64,000 nucleotides of DNA, taken from NCBI GenBank assembly GCA_019400425.1, contig JAFREE010000006.1, positions 1-64,000 on the forward strand, written 5' to 3'. Of this stretch, positions 11,379 to 23,327 are shown piece by piece; the stretch's first letter is position 1, and each line of letters opens with the position of its first letter. Both the position numbers and the translations under genes were made by a program. The stretch comes from Hymenochaete sp. R1 (Eukaryota; Basidiomycota; Agaricomycetes; Hymenochaetales; Hymenochaetaceae). The notes beneath the pieces were generated by a model. The model saw only the letters and a program-made list of their open reading frames with translations, was not told the DNA's origin and made no database searches.

Positions 11379-12736
11379 AATAACGAAGGCGATAAGAAGA
11401 TGGAGGTCGAGGTGGATGGAACATTTCGACTCAAAGGACGCTTGCTTAGTGAAGCTGCAGATGTAGCAACTCGCGGGACTCGTACATGACGGATCGGCGT
11501 TCAATCATCGAAGGCGTCTGAGAGCGAAATACAAAGTCGAACTCGAACGTCTACCATCTTGATTACGACAATTCCGAGCAATGGCACAATGCACTATCAC
11601 TTCTGATTATGCTTTGTGAGACCGAACCAATAGAGACATTTGGTCACAAATCGGCTACCCGTCCCCGTGGCAGGCTCTTGACTCTGGCATAAGCTCCAGA
11701 GCTCACGGCCTCTCTAAGGTGTGTTTCCAAGAGCCACTGCCCTGCCGAGTAGACTGAGAGGTTTTAAAGGCAGCTGAGGAAGCTAACGTGATATATCCGT
11801 GTTGAGTAATGATGTCGGAAACTACGAGTGCAATTGCGGCGAGCGCGTTACAGACTTACAGTGTAATCGAGAACTCTTTCTTTTGGCATGACGAAGCCTC
11901 GATATTGGAACCTGATTCACGTACTACTCACCTGATACAGGGACTGAGGTCGACAAGAAGTATGGATTGACTCGTCAAAAGCTATCCCTTCCATTGATTC
12001 ACTTACGAAGACGTCGTTGCACTCACCGTTTCAGTAGTTTAATCCCGTCCTCTTTCAGTCTGCCCGACCTCTCTGGTTACTGATAAGAGGCTGCAACCTT
12101 TTGAAGAGTACTTCACAACCTCTAGATCTGCTCGCGCTGTTGATGGATTGAATAGGTTTGAAATGGATGGACCCTGCGCACTGCGAATATTTTCCGGCGT
12201 CGGGGTTTCCTCGAAGACTTCGGGAAGGACTTTGCGGAGTTGAGTCAAGCCCCTTCGATGCCTGGGTCCTTGACTCAATGACTGCGATCACTTGTGACTT
12301 AGGCTATGAACTGACTTCACTCGAAGCCATCCTTTTCCAGCCATGTCGTCAAATGCTCGGCAAATAGGGTTCAGTGAGTCTCCATAATCTGGGTCATCAT
12401 ACTCATTGCAAAGATGATGCTTTATTTACACCTCAAGCTTTTAGGCGCGTCGACGTGACATCCAGTCATCCGAATTTTTGCCTTCCCTCGCCACCTTGTT
12501 CATCCGCATCGTATCCAGTAGGTTCAAGAGTAAATCATGAGCAAATACCATCCCTTCAGTGGTCATTGACGCAGACAACGGCCATTTATCGGGACATCAC
12601 CAGATTCAAGGTAGTCGTGATCGAAGGCGCAATTGGCTCTCTCGTTCTAAATAAAAACTCTAAGCCGAAGTATAAAGTGATGATGGTAGACCTCGGAAGA
12701 CACCACCGATTGGCTAACTGGCTACGGACAACGAAA
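11379..12736. other. divergent intergenic region between MET22 (-) and the first esterase (+)
   Basis: About 1.36 kb without a supported gene; open frames at 12,039-12,367 show no partner exons. A TATAAA box at 12,671-12,676 lies 61 bp upstream of the esterase ATG. Confidence 0.4.
12671..12676 (+). promoter_or_regulatory. TATA-like box of esterase 1
   Basis: TATAAA 61 bp before the start codon at 12,737. Equivalent boxes lie 36 and 44 bp upstream of esterases 2 and 3. Confidence 0.45.
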
Positions 12737-14428
12737 ATGCTTAAGTCGATACTGTTCGGTCTCGGTGCACTGCTCGCTGCCGCGCAAGCGCAGGTTACGA
12801 TTCAGAACTCAGACTCCAACATCCATTACCATGGCCGTTGGGACTCGACTCAGACGTCGTGGTGGTAAGTTGCCTCTCTCGCAGTCCCATTTTAAACAGG
12901 GCGTACGATCCAATATTGACTTCACGTCCAATCCAAGGGCGAGCACGGGCTTCAAGCTCAACGTCCAGGATCTCAACTCCCTGACCCTCAACCTCGGTTC
13001 TAACACAATCTCGGGTGTCCAACTCGGAGTCTCGCTCAACTACGAACCGTATTACTACATCAACGTGAATCCGGGCTCGAACACTATCCCGCTCAACTTT
13101 GCGAGTGGTGACAACCACGCGTCCGGGAACACGGTCGTGCGCATCAATTCGGTCGGGTGGCAGAACAACCGGGTTCAGTTGACCTCTCTTACGTTGAACT
13201 CGGTGAATTGCTTGAATTCGAATTATCAGTTTTTTCTGCGTCGAATGTGCATAGACACTGACTTTTGGACGCCGTTTCAATTTTATCTGGTTTTCGTAGG
13301 GCGCCAGCTTGCTTCCGTATACGCCCTCGAACCTCACTTTCCAGTTCATCGGCGACTCCCTTTCGGCAGGCCAGTACCTCACGAACGGCGTAGACCAAGC
13401 ATGGACATTCCTCACCGGAGAAGCTTTCAAGGCCGAAAACATCATCGTCGCACAGCCTGGTATTGCACTGACTGTATGCAGATTAGCTTCTTGATTTACT
13501 TTGACTGAACTCACGCGCAAAATGTAGGATGTTGTTTCTTATGAGAACCCGCACGGAATGATCGTCCAGTACTTCGACGTACGTACTCCTCCTTTGAAAA
13601 TGATCTTCTCGATCTGATAGGTAAGTGACAGACGGAAGATACTGGCTACGTATACGATTATAACCACGATTACACGACTGCATGGGACTTCTCGAAGGAC
13701 CAGCCGGCCCCTGACATCATTGTCAGCTATCTTGGGTACGTGGGCTCATTCTCATATTAAGTTGAGATTGACGTACGGTTCCTATCTACATATAGCGCGA
13801 ACGATAACGGGCAAAATGTCCAGCAAGCAACTTTCGTTCAGGTGATACAGTTGCTTGTCCCGAGAAATATTCACGATATTGACGCTTGTCAAATAGAGCT
13901 ATCTGAGCTTCTTGCAGAAGCTACGCCAGGTCTACCCAAGCCAGCCCGTCCTTATTCTGACTGATGTAAGCACTAACAATCATTTCTTTTTCCTAATGAA
14001 AAGAAAAGAGGAGAAAAGGCTTATGGACGATTGTAGTGGGGCTGGCCACAGGCAAGCGGATACGTCGGGTACTACTATTCTGGAGCGTTCCAGCAGATCC
14101 TTTCCGAGTGGTGAGCAGAATGCCTAATCGTTGATATGGAACGAAGGCTTTAACATTATTCTTCGTTTGTCAGGGAGGCACAAGGCGGACAGAACACCCA
14201 CCTCGTTGACACCACGGGCTGGGTTGCGTACCAGGACATTTTTGCTGAGTGAGCAACTTCCTTCTCTCCTTCTCCTTAACGACGGCGCTTTAATGAGCTG
14301 TTTTCTGCGCCTGTAGCAACTCTCATCCGACGCCAGCCGGCCACCAGAAGATTGCAGGCGAGTTTGAGAATTGGCTGAGGAACAATGGGTTCCAGCCGGA
14401 GAGCCAGTGGGCTACTCAGGTAGCGTAA
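12737..14428 (+). CDS. secreted SGNH/GDSL esterase, CE2-like (paralogue 1)
   Basis: Ten exons, join(12737..12864, 12938..13202, 13300..13473, 13528..13578, 13632..13735, 13796..13841, 13897..13965, 14037..14110, 14174..14248, 14317..14428), give 365 residues. A signal peptide (MLKSILFGLGALLAAAQAQ) precedes an N-terminal beta-sandwich (HYHGRWDSTQTSWW, then FKLNVQDLNSLTLNL). The SGNH hydrolase domain follows: IGDSLSAG with nucleophile Ser151, LGANDNG (Asn243) and, near the end, D329-x2-H332 in DNSHP. The two-domain layout matches carbohydrate esterase family 2, which deacetylates xylan or glucomannan; substrate here is inferred. Two tandem paralogues with the same intron positions lie at 30.3 and 32.7 kb on the other strand. 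All exons join in phase and no inactivating change is seen. Confidence 0.88.
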
Positions 14429-14551
14429 AGAAATTGTCAGGTCCAGGTCTGAGACTTCGAGGTGAAGAGGGTGTAAACAATCGTCTCTACATGAGCTTGG
14501 TTGTGGCATATGTTCATCCGCTGATTCGAAGAAAGCCTCTCTGTTATTTAT

Positions 14552-15800
14552 TCAATGCGCTAATGTGTAGCACCTACACTCGAAGTGGGCCAAACGTCCA
14601 AGACGTTCTATGAGGAAGCTGGTCTGAGACCGATGCTCCTGATCAAGAAGCAGGAGACGAGCATTTAAGAACAAGATAGCGAAAGCAGTAAAATTCGAGA
14701 GTTCTCTCACCTCCAACGACTCTGCCCCTAAAACCAAAACGAACTTCCTGCCGTCTTCAAGCAACGAGCCAAACGATAATGATTCCACCGTCCTCTTCAA
14801 CTCGAAGCCCTTGTCCTTCATCCCACTCAACTCCTTGACGAACTCCCCCACATCGACATTCTCCAACATATCGCACGTTACCAGCTCTAAGACTGGCGCC
14901 TTAAAGGCCTGAGTGGCAGGGAACGGCTCGAGATGGACGTGTAAGATGTCGACGGCGTTCGAGAACGCTGAGGCGCCTTGGACGAAAGTCGGGTAGAATG
15001 GGCTACTTTGGAAGGCGGTGTGATGCGCGAGAGAGGTCCATTCTTTTTTTTTACAAAATAAAAATAGAAATGCGGGTGATTGTTTGGAGAAGAGAGACGG
15101 TACAGGTAGTTGTTGGGAAGGTTCGAGGAAGAATTATCCATTTGCATTACAATATTTGCCGGCGGTTAGCATAGTGCCAGGGGGTGTGATGCTGCGTTAC
15201 CTTGAATCCAAATCCCGTCTATCCCTTTCGTTGCTTCTACACCATGATAACACCTATTCCTCGTCTTGAATAAAACGCATCTTGGAAGTCACAGAGGAGA
15301 GGCGATAAGCTCACGTATGGCATCCATCGATACCCTGTACAGTCTGGAAGGCTCTCGACTCTGCTTCGTTGAGCGCAAAACCTGAGAAGAGGACGAGCTC
15401 GGTAACGTCAGCCTTGTCTATCGTAGCTTCCGACGGAGGCTGAGACGGAGACCCGTCAGGATTCATCATTCTCAAGCTCAAGTCGTAGTTTCTCTGAAAG
15501 CACTGGCAATCGACCTGAAGGCTCTGGACTCGGAAGGGTGCACGCGTATGAGAAGGACATGGGCTTGGTTTTGAATTGAGCTTCTCCGGGATGGTTCCGA
15601 GCGCGCAGCAGGTACTGGCAGAGGTTGAGGCATGTGAGCTTCAAACACTCTTTTCTCTGTCTCTCTCTCGTGATCGTGGCGCCGTCTTTCAGGTTTTCTT
15701 CACATGGGATCTCCAGCCTCCTCTCCTTCGACTCAGCTCGTCCATTTTGGGATTCAAGTCTGCAGAGCCTTGAGCAACGATGTCCGAATCGATGTGTTGT
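14552..15800 (-). CDS. uncharacterised protein, partly resolved exons
   Basis: A minus-strand gene with at least three supported coding blocks. The 5' block (about 15,300-15,600) encodes SLQVDCQCFQRNYDL and KADVTELVLFSGFALNEAES. A short block near 15,220-15,260 encodes CYHGVEATKGIDGIWIQ. The 3' block (about 14,710-15,030) encodes FVQGASAFSNAVDILHVHLE and VGEFVKELSGMKDKGFELKR, followed by SLSFGSLLEDGRKFVLVLG. The pattern of short beta/helix units recalls the LRR-like C-terminal part of mushroom F-box proteins, but no F-box was located and the start and end are not resolved. It may be a truncated or decaying copy. Coordinates are approximate. Confidence 0.35.
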
Positions 15801-17404
15801 CGATATCCGACTTGCCGATGATCCCTCTCCTCCTAGCCCCAGTGCTACGTAGTCTGTAGCTGGCACTGGCAGACGCCACCGGATGCCTCCGTTCCCGCCA
15901 GCAAAAACTCGAAGGTTCATTAATATTGCATACCGTCGTAACTTGAAGAGTCCATGAGACCGTGCTTCCGAGTTTTCACCTGCAACTTGCCACACTCAAA
16001 ATTTTGGCTTTTCACTCCTTGGAGCTTGAATCCCAAAGTAAGCTTCCTTAGCCAAGCTGGCTTCTGGATCTGAATGCGAAGAAGAGAAGCATGACAAGCC
16101 CCTTTGTCGGGACTCGAAGGAGTCCGGAGCTCTGACAAATTTCTTTCATTCTTGTGATGCATGGGCTGGGATTATGGCTAGTGTGCGGTCTTCCGTCACA
16201 GCTTCAGAGAAGTATTGACGTGGTGAATTGACTTATTTTTGTGTGATGTCTATTTATCTCTTTCTGACGAGGTGCGTAAAGATATATCCCATCTATTTTA
16301 ACCAATGAATCTTTCTCACGATCCCGTTTCTTTCTTAGCGTCTGACTTCCGTTATCGCTGTCAGATCGACGCGATTGACCGGAAGTTGAAAGGCGGGCCC
16401 CGTCTAGTAGTTAATTCTCATACAGTCTGCCCAAGTCCGTGGCAAGATCGAGCACCCCATTCGGCGTCTTTCTGGTCCCTCGTCATTAGCTCCTAATTGC
16501 CATCAACCGTCAAGTATATGCAATTGTTCCATGGGGTATGCGGGCCATGTGAGCTATTCTCTCTGGCCTATGCATGCCGATGTGTGCGTCTCTTTCCATC
16601 GAGGGCAACTTCCGCGGATTTTTTGCACTTTTTGACGCGAAGCTCTGCTGGAGCCTGGAATGCATTGATGCTGATGTCTCAATACCTCTTCTGTGACGAT
16701 GAGACGCTTCTAACTCCGGCGAAAGCTTATTGTTATGATTAGGACTAGGGAGCTCCTGAAGGGGGCGATGACAGCCTTGGTTGAAATTCCAGCCGAGGAT
16801 ATTTTCTATTTTCTATTTGGTCCCGGTCGTTGCCATCCCCTCCTTCGACCGTCGACACCTCGTCGTCGCTGACAATCCCGGAGTCAATCCAACCGCCCCC
16901 TTGACGTCCTTCCTTCCGCCAGCTAACTGCTCCTTTGTTTTTTCTTCCGCTTTGTTGGTTCAAAGAAAGTTTTTTTTTATTGAAAAAAACCGAGGACGAG
17001 TGCCTTTCTTCTCTGCTGCGCACCTCTGGTCCGCCACCGTGACTTGCCACTCATTCGCAATTGCCCCTGTCGCCAATCACGTTCACAATTGGACAGGGCA
17101 GGACACATAACTCCTCCCGGGTGGGTCCTCATTTATGTTTATCCCTCTTCATCAGCTTCTTTTCTTAGGAGGCAGGGCACGAAGATTAAGAGTGGACCGT
17201 CATCGCCCTTGTCCTTTATATATACATGTGCGCTCGACTGACATATAACCCTGCCTGTGCGTCTTTTAGGTCCCGAATCCGCCCCTTCGTTCTTTGGTAT
17301 ACCTTCTAAGAACCTTTGTTCTTCTCCTTTGGTTGCATCTACTCTCGGGTATCGTCTGGGCTGATCCACTGCAATTCCTTCGTTCTCGTCTTGTCCCATC
17401 CACC
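15801..17404. other. intergenic region upstream of the GH30 gene
   Basis: No exon is supported. A TATATATA run at about 17,217-17,224 lies roughly 185 bp before the GH30 start and may be its core promoter. Poly-T tracts occur near 16,970. Confidence 0.35.
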
Positions 17405-19820
17405 ATGCGCACACGACACATTCTTTACGCTCTCTGCATCGCGAAAAGCGCATCCGCACAGCAGATCTATGACATCGTACGCACCTTGTTCTCCCGTTCA
17501 TAAATGATACGTTTTCTCACCGTCATTTCTGTTGCGTTAAACTTCGACTTCTTCGATGACGTTCGTTTGATGTAAATCGTCTCCAGTGGACGACCACATG
17601 GGACAGAAGCAGCTATTTCACGTACACGAACCTCTCGCCTAACCCTATCAACTTTGTCTCTCCCGGATCGACGGGGCAAGCCGATATCGTCGTCGACGAC
17701 AGCTCTGTATTTCAGACTGTATACGGTTTTGGCGGATCGTTGAGTGAGTTTTCTGGTCAACACCACTATGGACATGAGGTATCGGTATTGACAACGGGGG
17801 CTTATTAGCGGACTCTTCTGCGCAGTTGCTCAATACTTTAAAGGTGGGTGCGACTGGATCGCAAATGACCTTGAGGGCGTCATGAATGGGCTTATATGAA
17901 ACTTCTTCCGGCACATTTAGAGCCAAAACTCCGCAAATTACTGGAGTCTCCTTGGATACACTTTTTCACGTGAGTACTGCGGTATCCAATGGACGTTCAC
18001 CTCGTGGCGTTCATCGTGGATAATGATGCTTATATTGGTCTGAAATAAATAGCAACGGATGGGGCGAACGCGGCTGGCTTGTCGTACTTGCGCGTTCCAC
18101 TTGGAGCATCCGACTTCTCGTCAAAGCGTGAGCAGATCTTTTCTCTTCTTCTTTATCCTCCCTGCCTCATCGTAAGAACTGAACGTATGTTGAAACGACT
18201 TCGGGAAAAGTTTACAGCTACGATGACTCGAGCGGCGACACTTCATTCAACAGCTTCAACATCAACGCGGCGCCATCCTACGTCTTTTCGACCATCAAAG
18301 ACATTATGTCCATCAATAACATCCTGAAGGTACATATTTTGCCGTGGTCACCGCCCGGATGGATGAAGTCGAGTGGCAGCATGGATGGAGGCTCATTGTC
18401 ATCACAGTATGTTAGCATATGTGCGTTTCTTTGTTTCTTTGTCCCCAAAAGCTTCAAATCTGACTGATTTTTTTAATGCGAAGATGCCAACTATTTGCTC
18501 AAGAGTGTGCAGGGGTTCGCGAATAACGGCATCACTCCTTACGCAATTTCTATACAAGTTTGTACTCGCTCATGCCCTCTTGGTCAAGGGAATGTCATTA
18601 ACGATTCTGGCAGAACGAGCCTCAAAATAGCAACCCGACATACCCGACAGCTTTGATCACCGCTGATCAGGAGGCTCAGATCGGGAACTCGCTGAGATCA
18701 CTTTTGAACAATAATGGATTCTCTAATGTGAAGATCATTGGTTATGAGCACAATTGGGATAATGCAGGGGGCTACCCTGTCCAACTAGTAAGTGTATTTG
18801 ATTCATTGGTCGTCGTTCTAACTCAGCCTAACTTGTTTCGACTTTACCCTTCAGATGCAAGAAGCCAGCAGTGCATTTGCCGGCGTTGCTTTTCACTGCT
18901 ATGCCGGCGATGAGACTGAACAAGATACATTCCACTCCCAATTCCCCTCCAAAGAAATATACCTCACCGAATGCTCCGGCACGATCGGCTCCGACTGGTG
19001 GTCCGACATCAAGTGGTACATGGATCACCTCTTCATCGGCGCCATCACACACAACGCGCAATCAGGCCTCATGTGGAACCTCGCGCTTGACGGGTCGGGA
19101 CACCCGATCCTCTCCTCAAGCAACAGTTGTGGCGGCGGATGCAGGGGGATCGTCCAGATCAACACGGACGGGAGCTGGAGTGTGAATCAGGAGTGGCTGT
19201 CAATGGCGCAGGCGACTAAGGCGGTGCTGCCGAAGGATAGTGGGGGGCCTTGGGGTCAGAGGATTGGGGTCTCGGTGCAGGGTTCGATGAGTTGGGGGTT
19301 GGTTGTTGGGGCGTATGTGACGGGGCGGGTCAACCCATCGGATTGGGATCGGTATTCGTTGGTGGTTCTCAATTGGTAAGTCCTACACCTTATTTCTCAC
19401 TTTCATCCATTCTTCGTCTCGTACCACTGTAACATTGGAAGGGTACAATGCTAACAACGCGAACATTACAAATACAGGGCGGACAACACCAACGGAAACT
19501 GGAACCCGCAGCCGATCTCTACCACCATCGAGTTCCGCGGGATGCAAGCCTCGTATACCTTCCCAGTAGGCGTCACTACCCTCTGGTGGTACGCTGCTCC
19601 GACTTCTGCTCAGGATTGTCAACACCTTCACGTTGGACACGCCGGGGCCGCTCACGGGAAGTTTGCGGGAGAAGGTCAGGAGCAGTTTGTTGCTGAGGCG
19701 TGGGTTCAGCATGAGCGTATGGAGGCGCCGTTGCCCGAGTATTTGAAGTTTGTGAAGGGTCCGAATGGGCCGGATGGAGATGCTAATGGAGTAAACGGTA
19801 CGGCTACGGTAAAGTCCTGA
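17405..19820 (+). CDS. secreted GH30 glycoside hydrolase (endo-beta-1,6-glucanase type)
   Basis: Ten exons, join(17405..17476, 17587..17743, 17809..17843, 17921..17969, 18053..18127, 18211..18420, 18484..18557, 18614..18787, 18855..19375, 19478..19820), give 569 residues. A signal peptide (MRTRHILYALCIAKSASAQQ) is followed by family-30 landmarks: GFGGSLTDSSAQ, GLSYLRVPLGASDFS, HILPWSPPGWMKSSGSM, the acid/base QNEPQ (Glu226) and the nucleophile YLTECSG (Glu321), then GLMWNLALD and the terminal beta domain (TFPVGVTTLWWYA). GH30 members of this kind in fungi cut beta-1,6-glucan of fungal walls; glucosylceramidase-like activity is the alternative. The protein runs about 70 residues beyond the usual end with a Gly/His/Asp-rich tail, which may be real or a missed final intron. 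It lies within a secreted-enzyme block. Confidence 0.9.
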
Positions 19821-20187
19821 ATGTCTTTCGTCCCCTCGTTATACACGGCCACGGTTCTGTTTTTGCTCTTCTCGCTGTAATGTGCTGTGTTTTCCAATTG
19901 TTTTCCTTGTAACTCTTTACTTTGATTCCACTTCGCTTCGATTCCCAATTGCTTTTCCGGTGTCCCCAATGCTCCAACTGAGACGACGTCATCATGACTA
20001 TGTATGTGTGTGTATGCATTACTTTCACAAGTCCAAAGATTCAACCGAATTCATTCGTTTAGGAATAACATGTATAAAAATTGCCCAATCGACTTCAGTG
20101 TAAACTCGCATTATCGTGTCCCTCTTTGCGCCAGGGTTCTAAGTAATAATCTATTCAAAGGGAGCTCCAGGAAGTGAAGCGAAGGCC
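19821..20187. other. convergent 3' intergenic region
   Basis: Lies between the ends of the GH30 gene (+) and the coiled-coil gene (-). AT-rich; nothing else recognised. Confidence 0.35.
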
Positions 20188-21153
20188 TTAAAGAGCTATG
20201 TGCAATTTGGATCTGGAAGACGACCGCGTCGTCATCGGTTCGTTCATGAAGCTCAAGTCCAATTGAACATTACTGAGCTTGCTGGATCGTGACGTCGTAG
20301 TAGTTTCTTCAAGCTGGCGCGATCGGACTAAATAAATGACGAGTCAATCGATAAGCATATGCTCATCTACCCGCCCCCCAGGGTCAGTAACCCAAAACAA
20401 CTTACCACGTAAAGGTAACCTCAACCTCGTCCTCTTCCCCATCGCCTCCTTCGACTCCCGAATCTCACATTCAATCCCTTCCAACTCGTTCCTGGCAGCC
20501 TCCACCTCCATCTCCACTTCCCTTCTTTCCCTTTCCAGTCCCGCGAGCTCGCGCTCGCGCACGGAAAGGACGAGGCGGGTTTGTGAACGGAGGGAAGTAG
20601 TGCGCGCGATTTGGGCCTGGGCGGTTTGGAGGGAGGAGGTGAGGGAGGTGATTAGGGAGGTTGTTTGGGGGAGGGTGGGGAGGGATGGGAGGATCGTCGA
20701 TTCGGTGGGATATTGCGTTGAGGAGACGACTGGAGAGTCGAGGGAAGGAGCTGGAGTGTTTGGAAGCGAGAGTTGGGCGAAGGTGAAGTCTTCTTGATCA
20801 CCAGCATCGATTTGATCTCCAGACGTATGATTAGACGGACTCTCGGGTTGAATTCCGTTCTCAGGTTGAAGTTTAGATGAATCATCTCCTCCCTCTCCTT
20901 CTACTCCGGGTTTCGAGATGACTTCAAAAGGACTAAACGGTGAACCGGCTTCTCCATTTTCGTTCTCAGATAAGATTGTTGGCATGATACTGTCATATGG
21001 CGTCTTGATGTACTTGGGCCCGCAGATGGACGAGGCGGGCGAAGGCGCGCCAGAGCGTTTCCATTCCGGGGAATCTACGCTGCGCCCAACTCCAGATGTG
21101 GCAGTACGCAGGGTGAGAGGCGATAGTTGTGGGTACGGAGCGAAGCGGGACAT
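20188..21153 (-). CDS. coiled-coil orphan protein (288 aa)
   Basis: Two exons, complement(join(20188..20306, 20406..21153)), give 288 residues; the intron has GTAAGT and AAG borders. Family not recognised. Residues 1-165 are Ser/Pro-rich and disordered, with a hydrophobic core motif (FTFAQLSLPNTPAPSLDSPV). Residues about 165-245 are a long coiled coil (TSLRSQTRLVLSVRERELAG and the following ERERREVEMEVEAARNELEG). The tail is Thr/Ser/Arg-rich. It could be a structural or septum-associated protein, but there is no direct evidence. It is divergently arranged with another coiled-coil orphan whose start is 361 bp away, so the two may share a promoter. Confidence 0.65.
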
Positions 21154-21514
21154 TCCAGTGCAGGGCGGATAGCCAGGCCGGGTTGAAGAGAAGTAGAAGA
21201 CTATTTGGCTTCAAGTTGGTGGTTTGTTTCATAAGACAGCAGTGTGGAGAAACTGGAATTTGATGGTTGGGATTGAGACCAAAATTTTGGGTGTTAGCCA
21301 CCGTCAGCCGTGGCCCAGGATGAAACCTAAAGGCGGCTGACGATGGTCCAGGATATGTTTTAAGAAGGTCCAATAGCAGTAAAAGTGTTTGGCTCTCTTT
21401 CTTCCTCTCAGGTTTAGATTCTCTCGTCAGCCTAGCCATAAACTTTGCCTGCGACTCGAGAAGACATTCTCCTAAGCATCTTCACAAGGATTTAAACTCC
21501 AAGGTCGGGCCAAA
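21154..21514. promoter_or_regulatory. shared divergent promoter region
   Basis: 361 bp between the start codons of two divergent coiled-coil genes. No specific motif was identified. Confidence 0.35.
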
Positions 21515-22143
21515 ATGTCCATCCGAAGCCTTTCCACGATCCGGACGACATTCACTTTCCGCGTCGCCTGCGATGATATCAAAGATATCCAAGAAGACTT
21601 GCTAGAGCTCACGAAACGAGTTCACGACACGTCCACGGCCATAGAGATCACGGAGAACGCGATAGAGAAGAGGCGCAAGGAATTAAAAGTATTGAATCGC
21701 AAAACTGGGAACAGGAAGAAGGTCCTGGAGAAGATGCGAGGGAAGGCGAAGAATGACAGACGTGAGTATCACTTTGGATCCCCAAAGATTGTTGCTGACG
21801 GGGCATGATACAAGTCCATAGCAGGAAGAAGATCATCAGTCAAGTAGACTCTATTCCTGATATCGTGAGTCTCATGTAAATTTATGAAAGAAATATACTA
21901 ACTTATAATTTTCTTCAGACGACGGAAGATATCTCTGTTGAAGTCATCAACACGGTGGAAAAACCTGAGCCTGAGACAAAATCGCCCGATCGTAAACGAA
22001 AGAGGTTCGCGGGCGTATGGGACAACATTAACTTTGGTGCTTACGCCAATAGTGTACCTGATATTCAGCGGGCAGGCAAACGAGCTAGGACTGCTACATG
22101 CATATCAAACAAAGAACTTGAAGGCGACGAGAATAGTTGTTGA
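21515..22143 (+). CDS. coiled-coil orphan protein (172 aa)
   Basis: Three exons, join(21515..21765, 21822..21864, 21919..22143), give 172 residues. Family not recognised. Residues about 15-95 are helical and highly charged (DDIKDIQEDLLELTKRVHDT, then IEKRRKELKVLNRKTGNRKK), a likely coiled coil. The C-terminal third has a basic patch (KSPDRKRKRF) and an aromatic segment (AGVWDNINFGAYANSVPDIQ). The first intron uses a GTATCA donor, chosen because it is the only one keeping the frame. The stop is 3 bp from the end of the small orphan on the opposite strand. Confidence 0.6.
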
Positions 22144-22146
22144 AAA

Positions 22147-22512
22147 TTAGCGCGTTATTTGTAGTTGTTTGGATACTAAGGTGGTTGTTTTTCCCACGAG
22201 TACTTTATTTTCTCCAAAGATAGGGATCCAAGAGTTGAGCCCAGTAGTCACCTTTCTACATCTTACCACCATCATCCACCAACACCTCCTTTCCGCCCGC
22301 TCGGGCTCGTCGTAATACACAACGCTCGCGCCGTGCTCAGGCCATTTTTCAGATCTCAATTTCATCGTGTGATTGCCCAGAACAAGCTCTTGGCCCGTTA
22401 CAGCTGACTCAGTGGTGACGCAGGTTCGATTTTGGTGAGTGTGATGCATGATCGACAACAACCCCACCGTTACCTTCACCTCACTCTCGCTCGCAGGCTC
22501 GTGAGGCTTCAT
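22147..22512 (-). CDS. small orphan protein (up to 121 aa)
   Basis: A single open frame of 121 residues. The first 85 (starting MKPHEPASESEVKVTVGLLS, later GNHTMKLRSEKWPEHGASVV) look protein-like. The last part after VVRCRK may be intron read-through, because GTGACT follows there. Its start lies 186 bp from the H2A.Z start on the other strand, suggesting a divergent promoter. Family not recognised. Confidence 0.4.
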   Translation of the reverse strand: MKPHEPASESEVKVTVGLLSIMHHTHQNRTCVTTESAVTGQELVLGNHTMKLRSEKWPEHGASVVYYDEPERAERRCWWMMVVRCRKVTTGLNSWIPIFGENKVLVGKTTTLVSKQLQITR

Positions 22513-22697
22513 TTGTCATTTTGGCCACCGTCTTTTATCCCTTTTCATCATTTCATAATTCGACAAATATGCTTGAAAAACTTCTCTTCAAACCGCTCGA
22601 TGAGAAACTAACGCAAACAACATCGTAGCATCTGAAACAACTCTCACCTTTCTAAGCACCACCGCTTTCACAACTCCACCACACTACTCAACGCACT

Positions 22698-23327
22698 ATG
22701 CCACCTAAAGGCTCTGGAGGGAAATCAAAATCCAGCGAAGCCGTTGCATCAGGCTCCCAAGCAAGGGCACCGGCCCAAACCCGTAGTGCGAAGGCTGGCT
22801 TGCAGGTATGTTTTCCCTTGTCCCAGAGCGTAAATTTTGTGCTGTGCTCTCTTCGTCCCTTCATTCCCCTCGTTGCCCCCACTTTTATCTCATTACATAT
22901 CTGGTGCGAAAAAATATGCTGACTTGGTATCTCTTTTGTGTCTCAGTTTCCCGTGGGTCGTATCCACCGATACCTCAAGCAGCGGACACAAAATAATACC
23001 CGCATCGGCGCTAAAGCAGCCGTCTACACCTCTGCCATTCTCGAGTACCTCACAGCAGAAGTCCTCGAATTAGCAGGTCCGTCATTCTCCTTCCTACTTG
23101 AACATTTTCATCTAACAGCTTTCTTCCTGTATATTACAGGGAACGCCTCGAAAGACATGCACGTCAAACGTATCACTCCACGCCATCTCCAACTCGCCAT
23201 TCGCGGCGACGAGGAGCTTGATCAGCTCATTAGGGCGACCATCGCAGGAGGTGGTGTCCTGCCTTTCATCCCAAAGGTACTCCTCACATCCGGAAAGCAA
23301 GCGAAGAAGCAAGAAGGTGGAGCTTGA
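22698..23327 (+). CDS. HTZ1: histone variant H2A.Z
   Basis: Three exons, join(22698..22805, 22947..23076, 23140..23327), give 141 residues. The Gly/Ser/Lys-rich N-tail ([20 protein letters not shown]) is followed by the histone fold: [40 protein letters not shown], and the H2A.Z-diagnostic [20 protein letters not shown] and [20 protein letters not shown]. These place it in H2A.Z rather than canonical H2A. The second donor, GTCCGT, is non-consensus. The end ([20 protein letters not shown]) has Phe where H2A.Z proteins usually have His in the VIPHI motif and carries a basic tail. Nucleosome variant of promoters and boundaries, deposited by SWR1. Confidence 0.93.

Noticed and set aside
12795..13520. 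241-residue minus-strand open frame
   Set aside because: Lies antisense to the first exons of esterase 1, whose product is clearly recognisable; it is a GC-codon shadow.
20336..20797. 153-residue plus-strand open frame
   Set aside because: Antisense to the coiled-coil gene at 20,188-21,153.
22420..22435. GGTTCGA-like tRNA B-box
   Set aside because: No matching A-box or cloverleaf in the surrounding bases.
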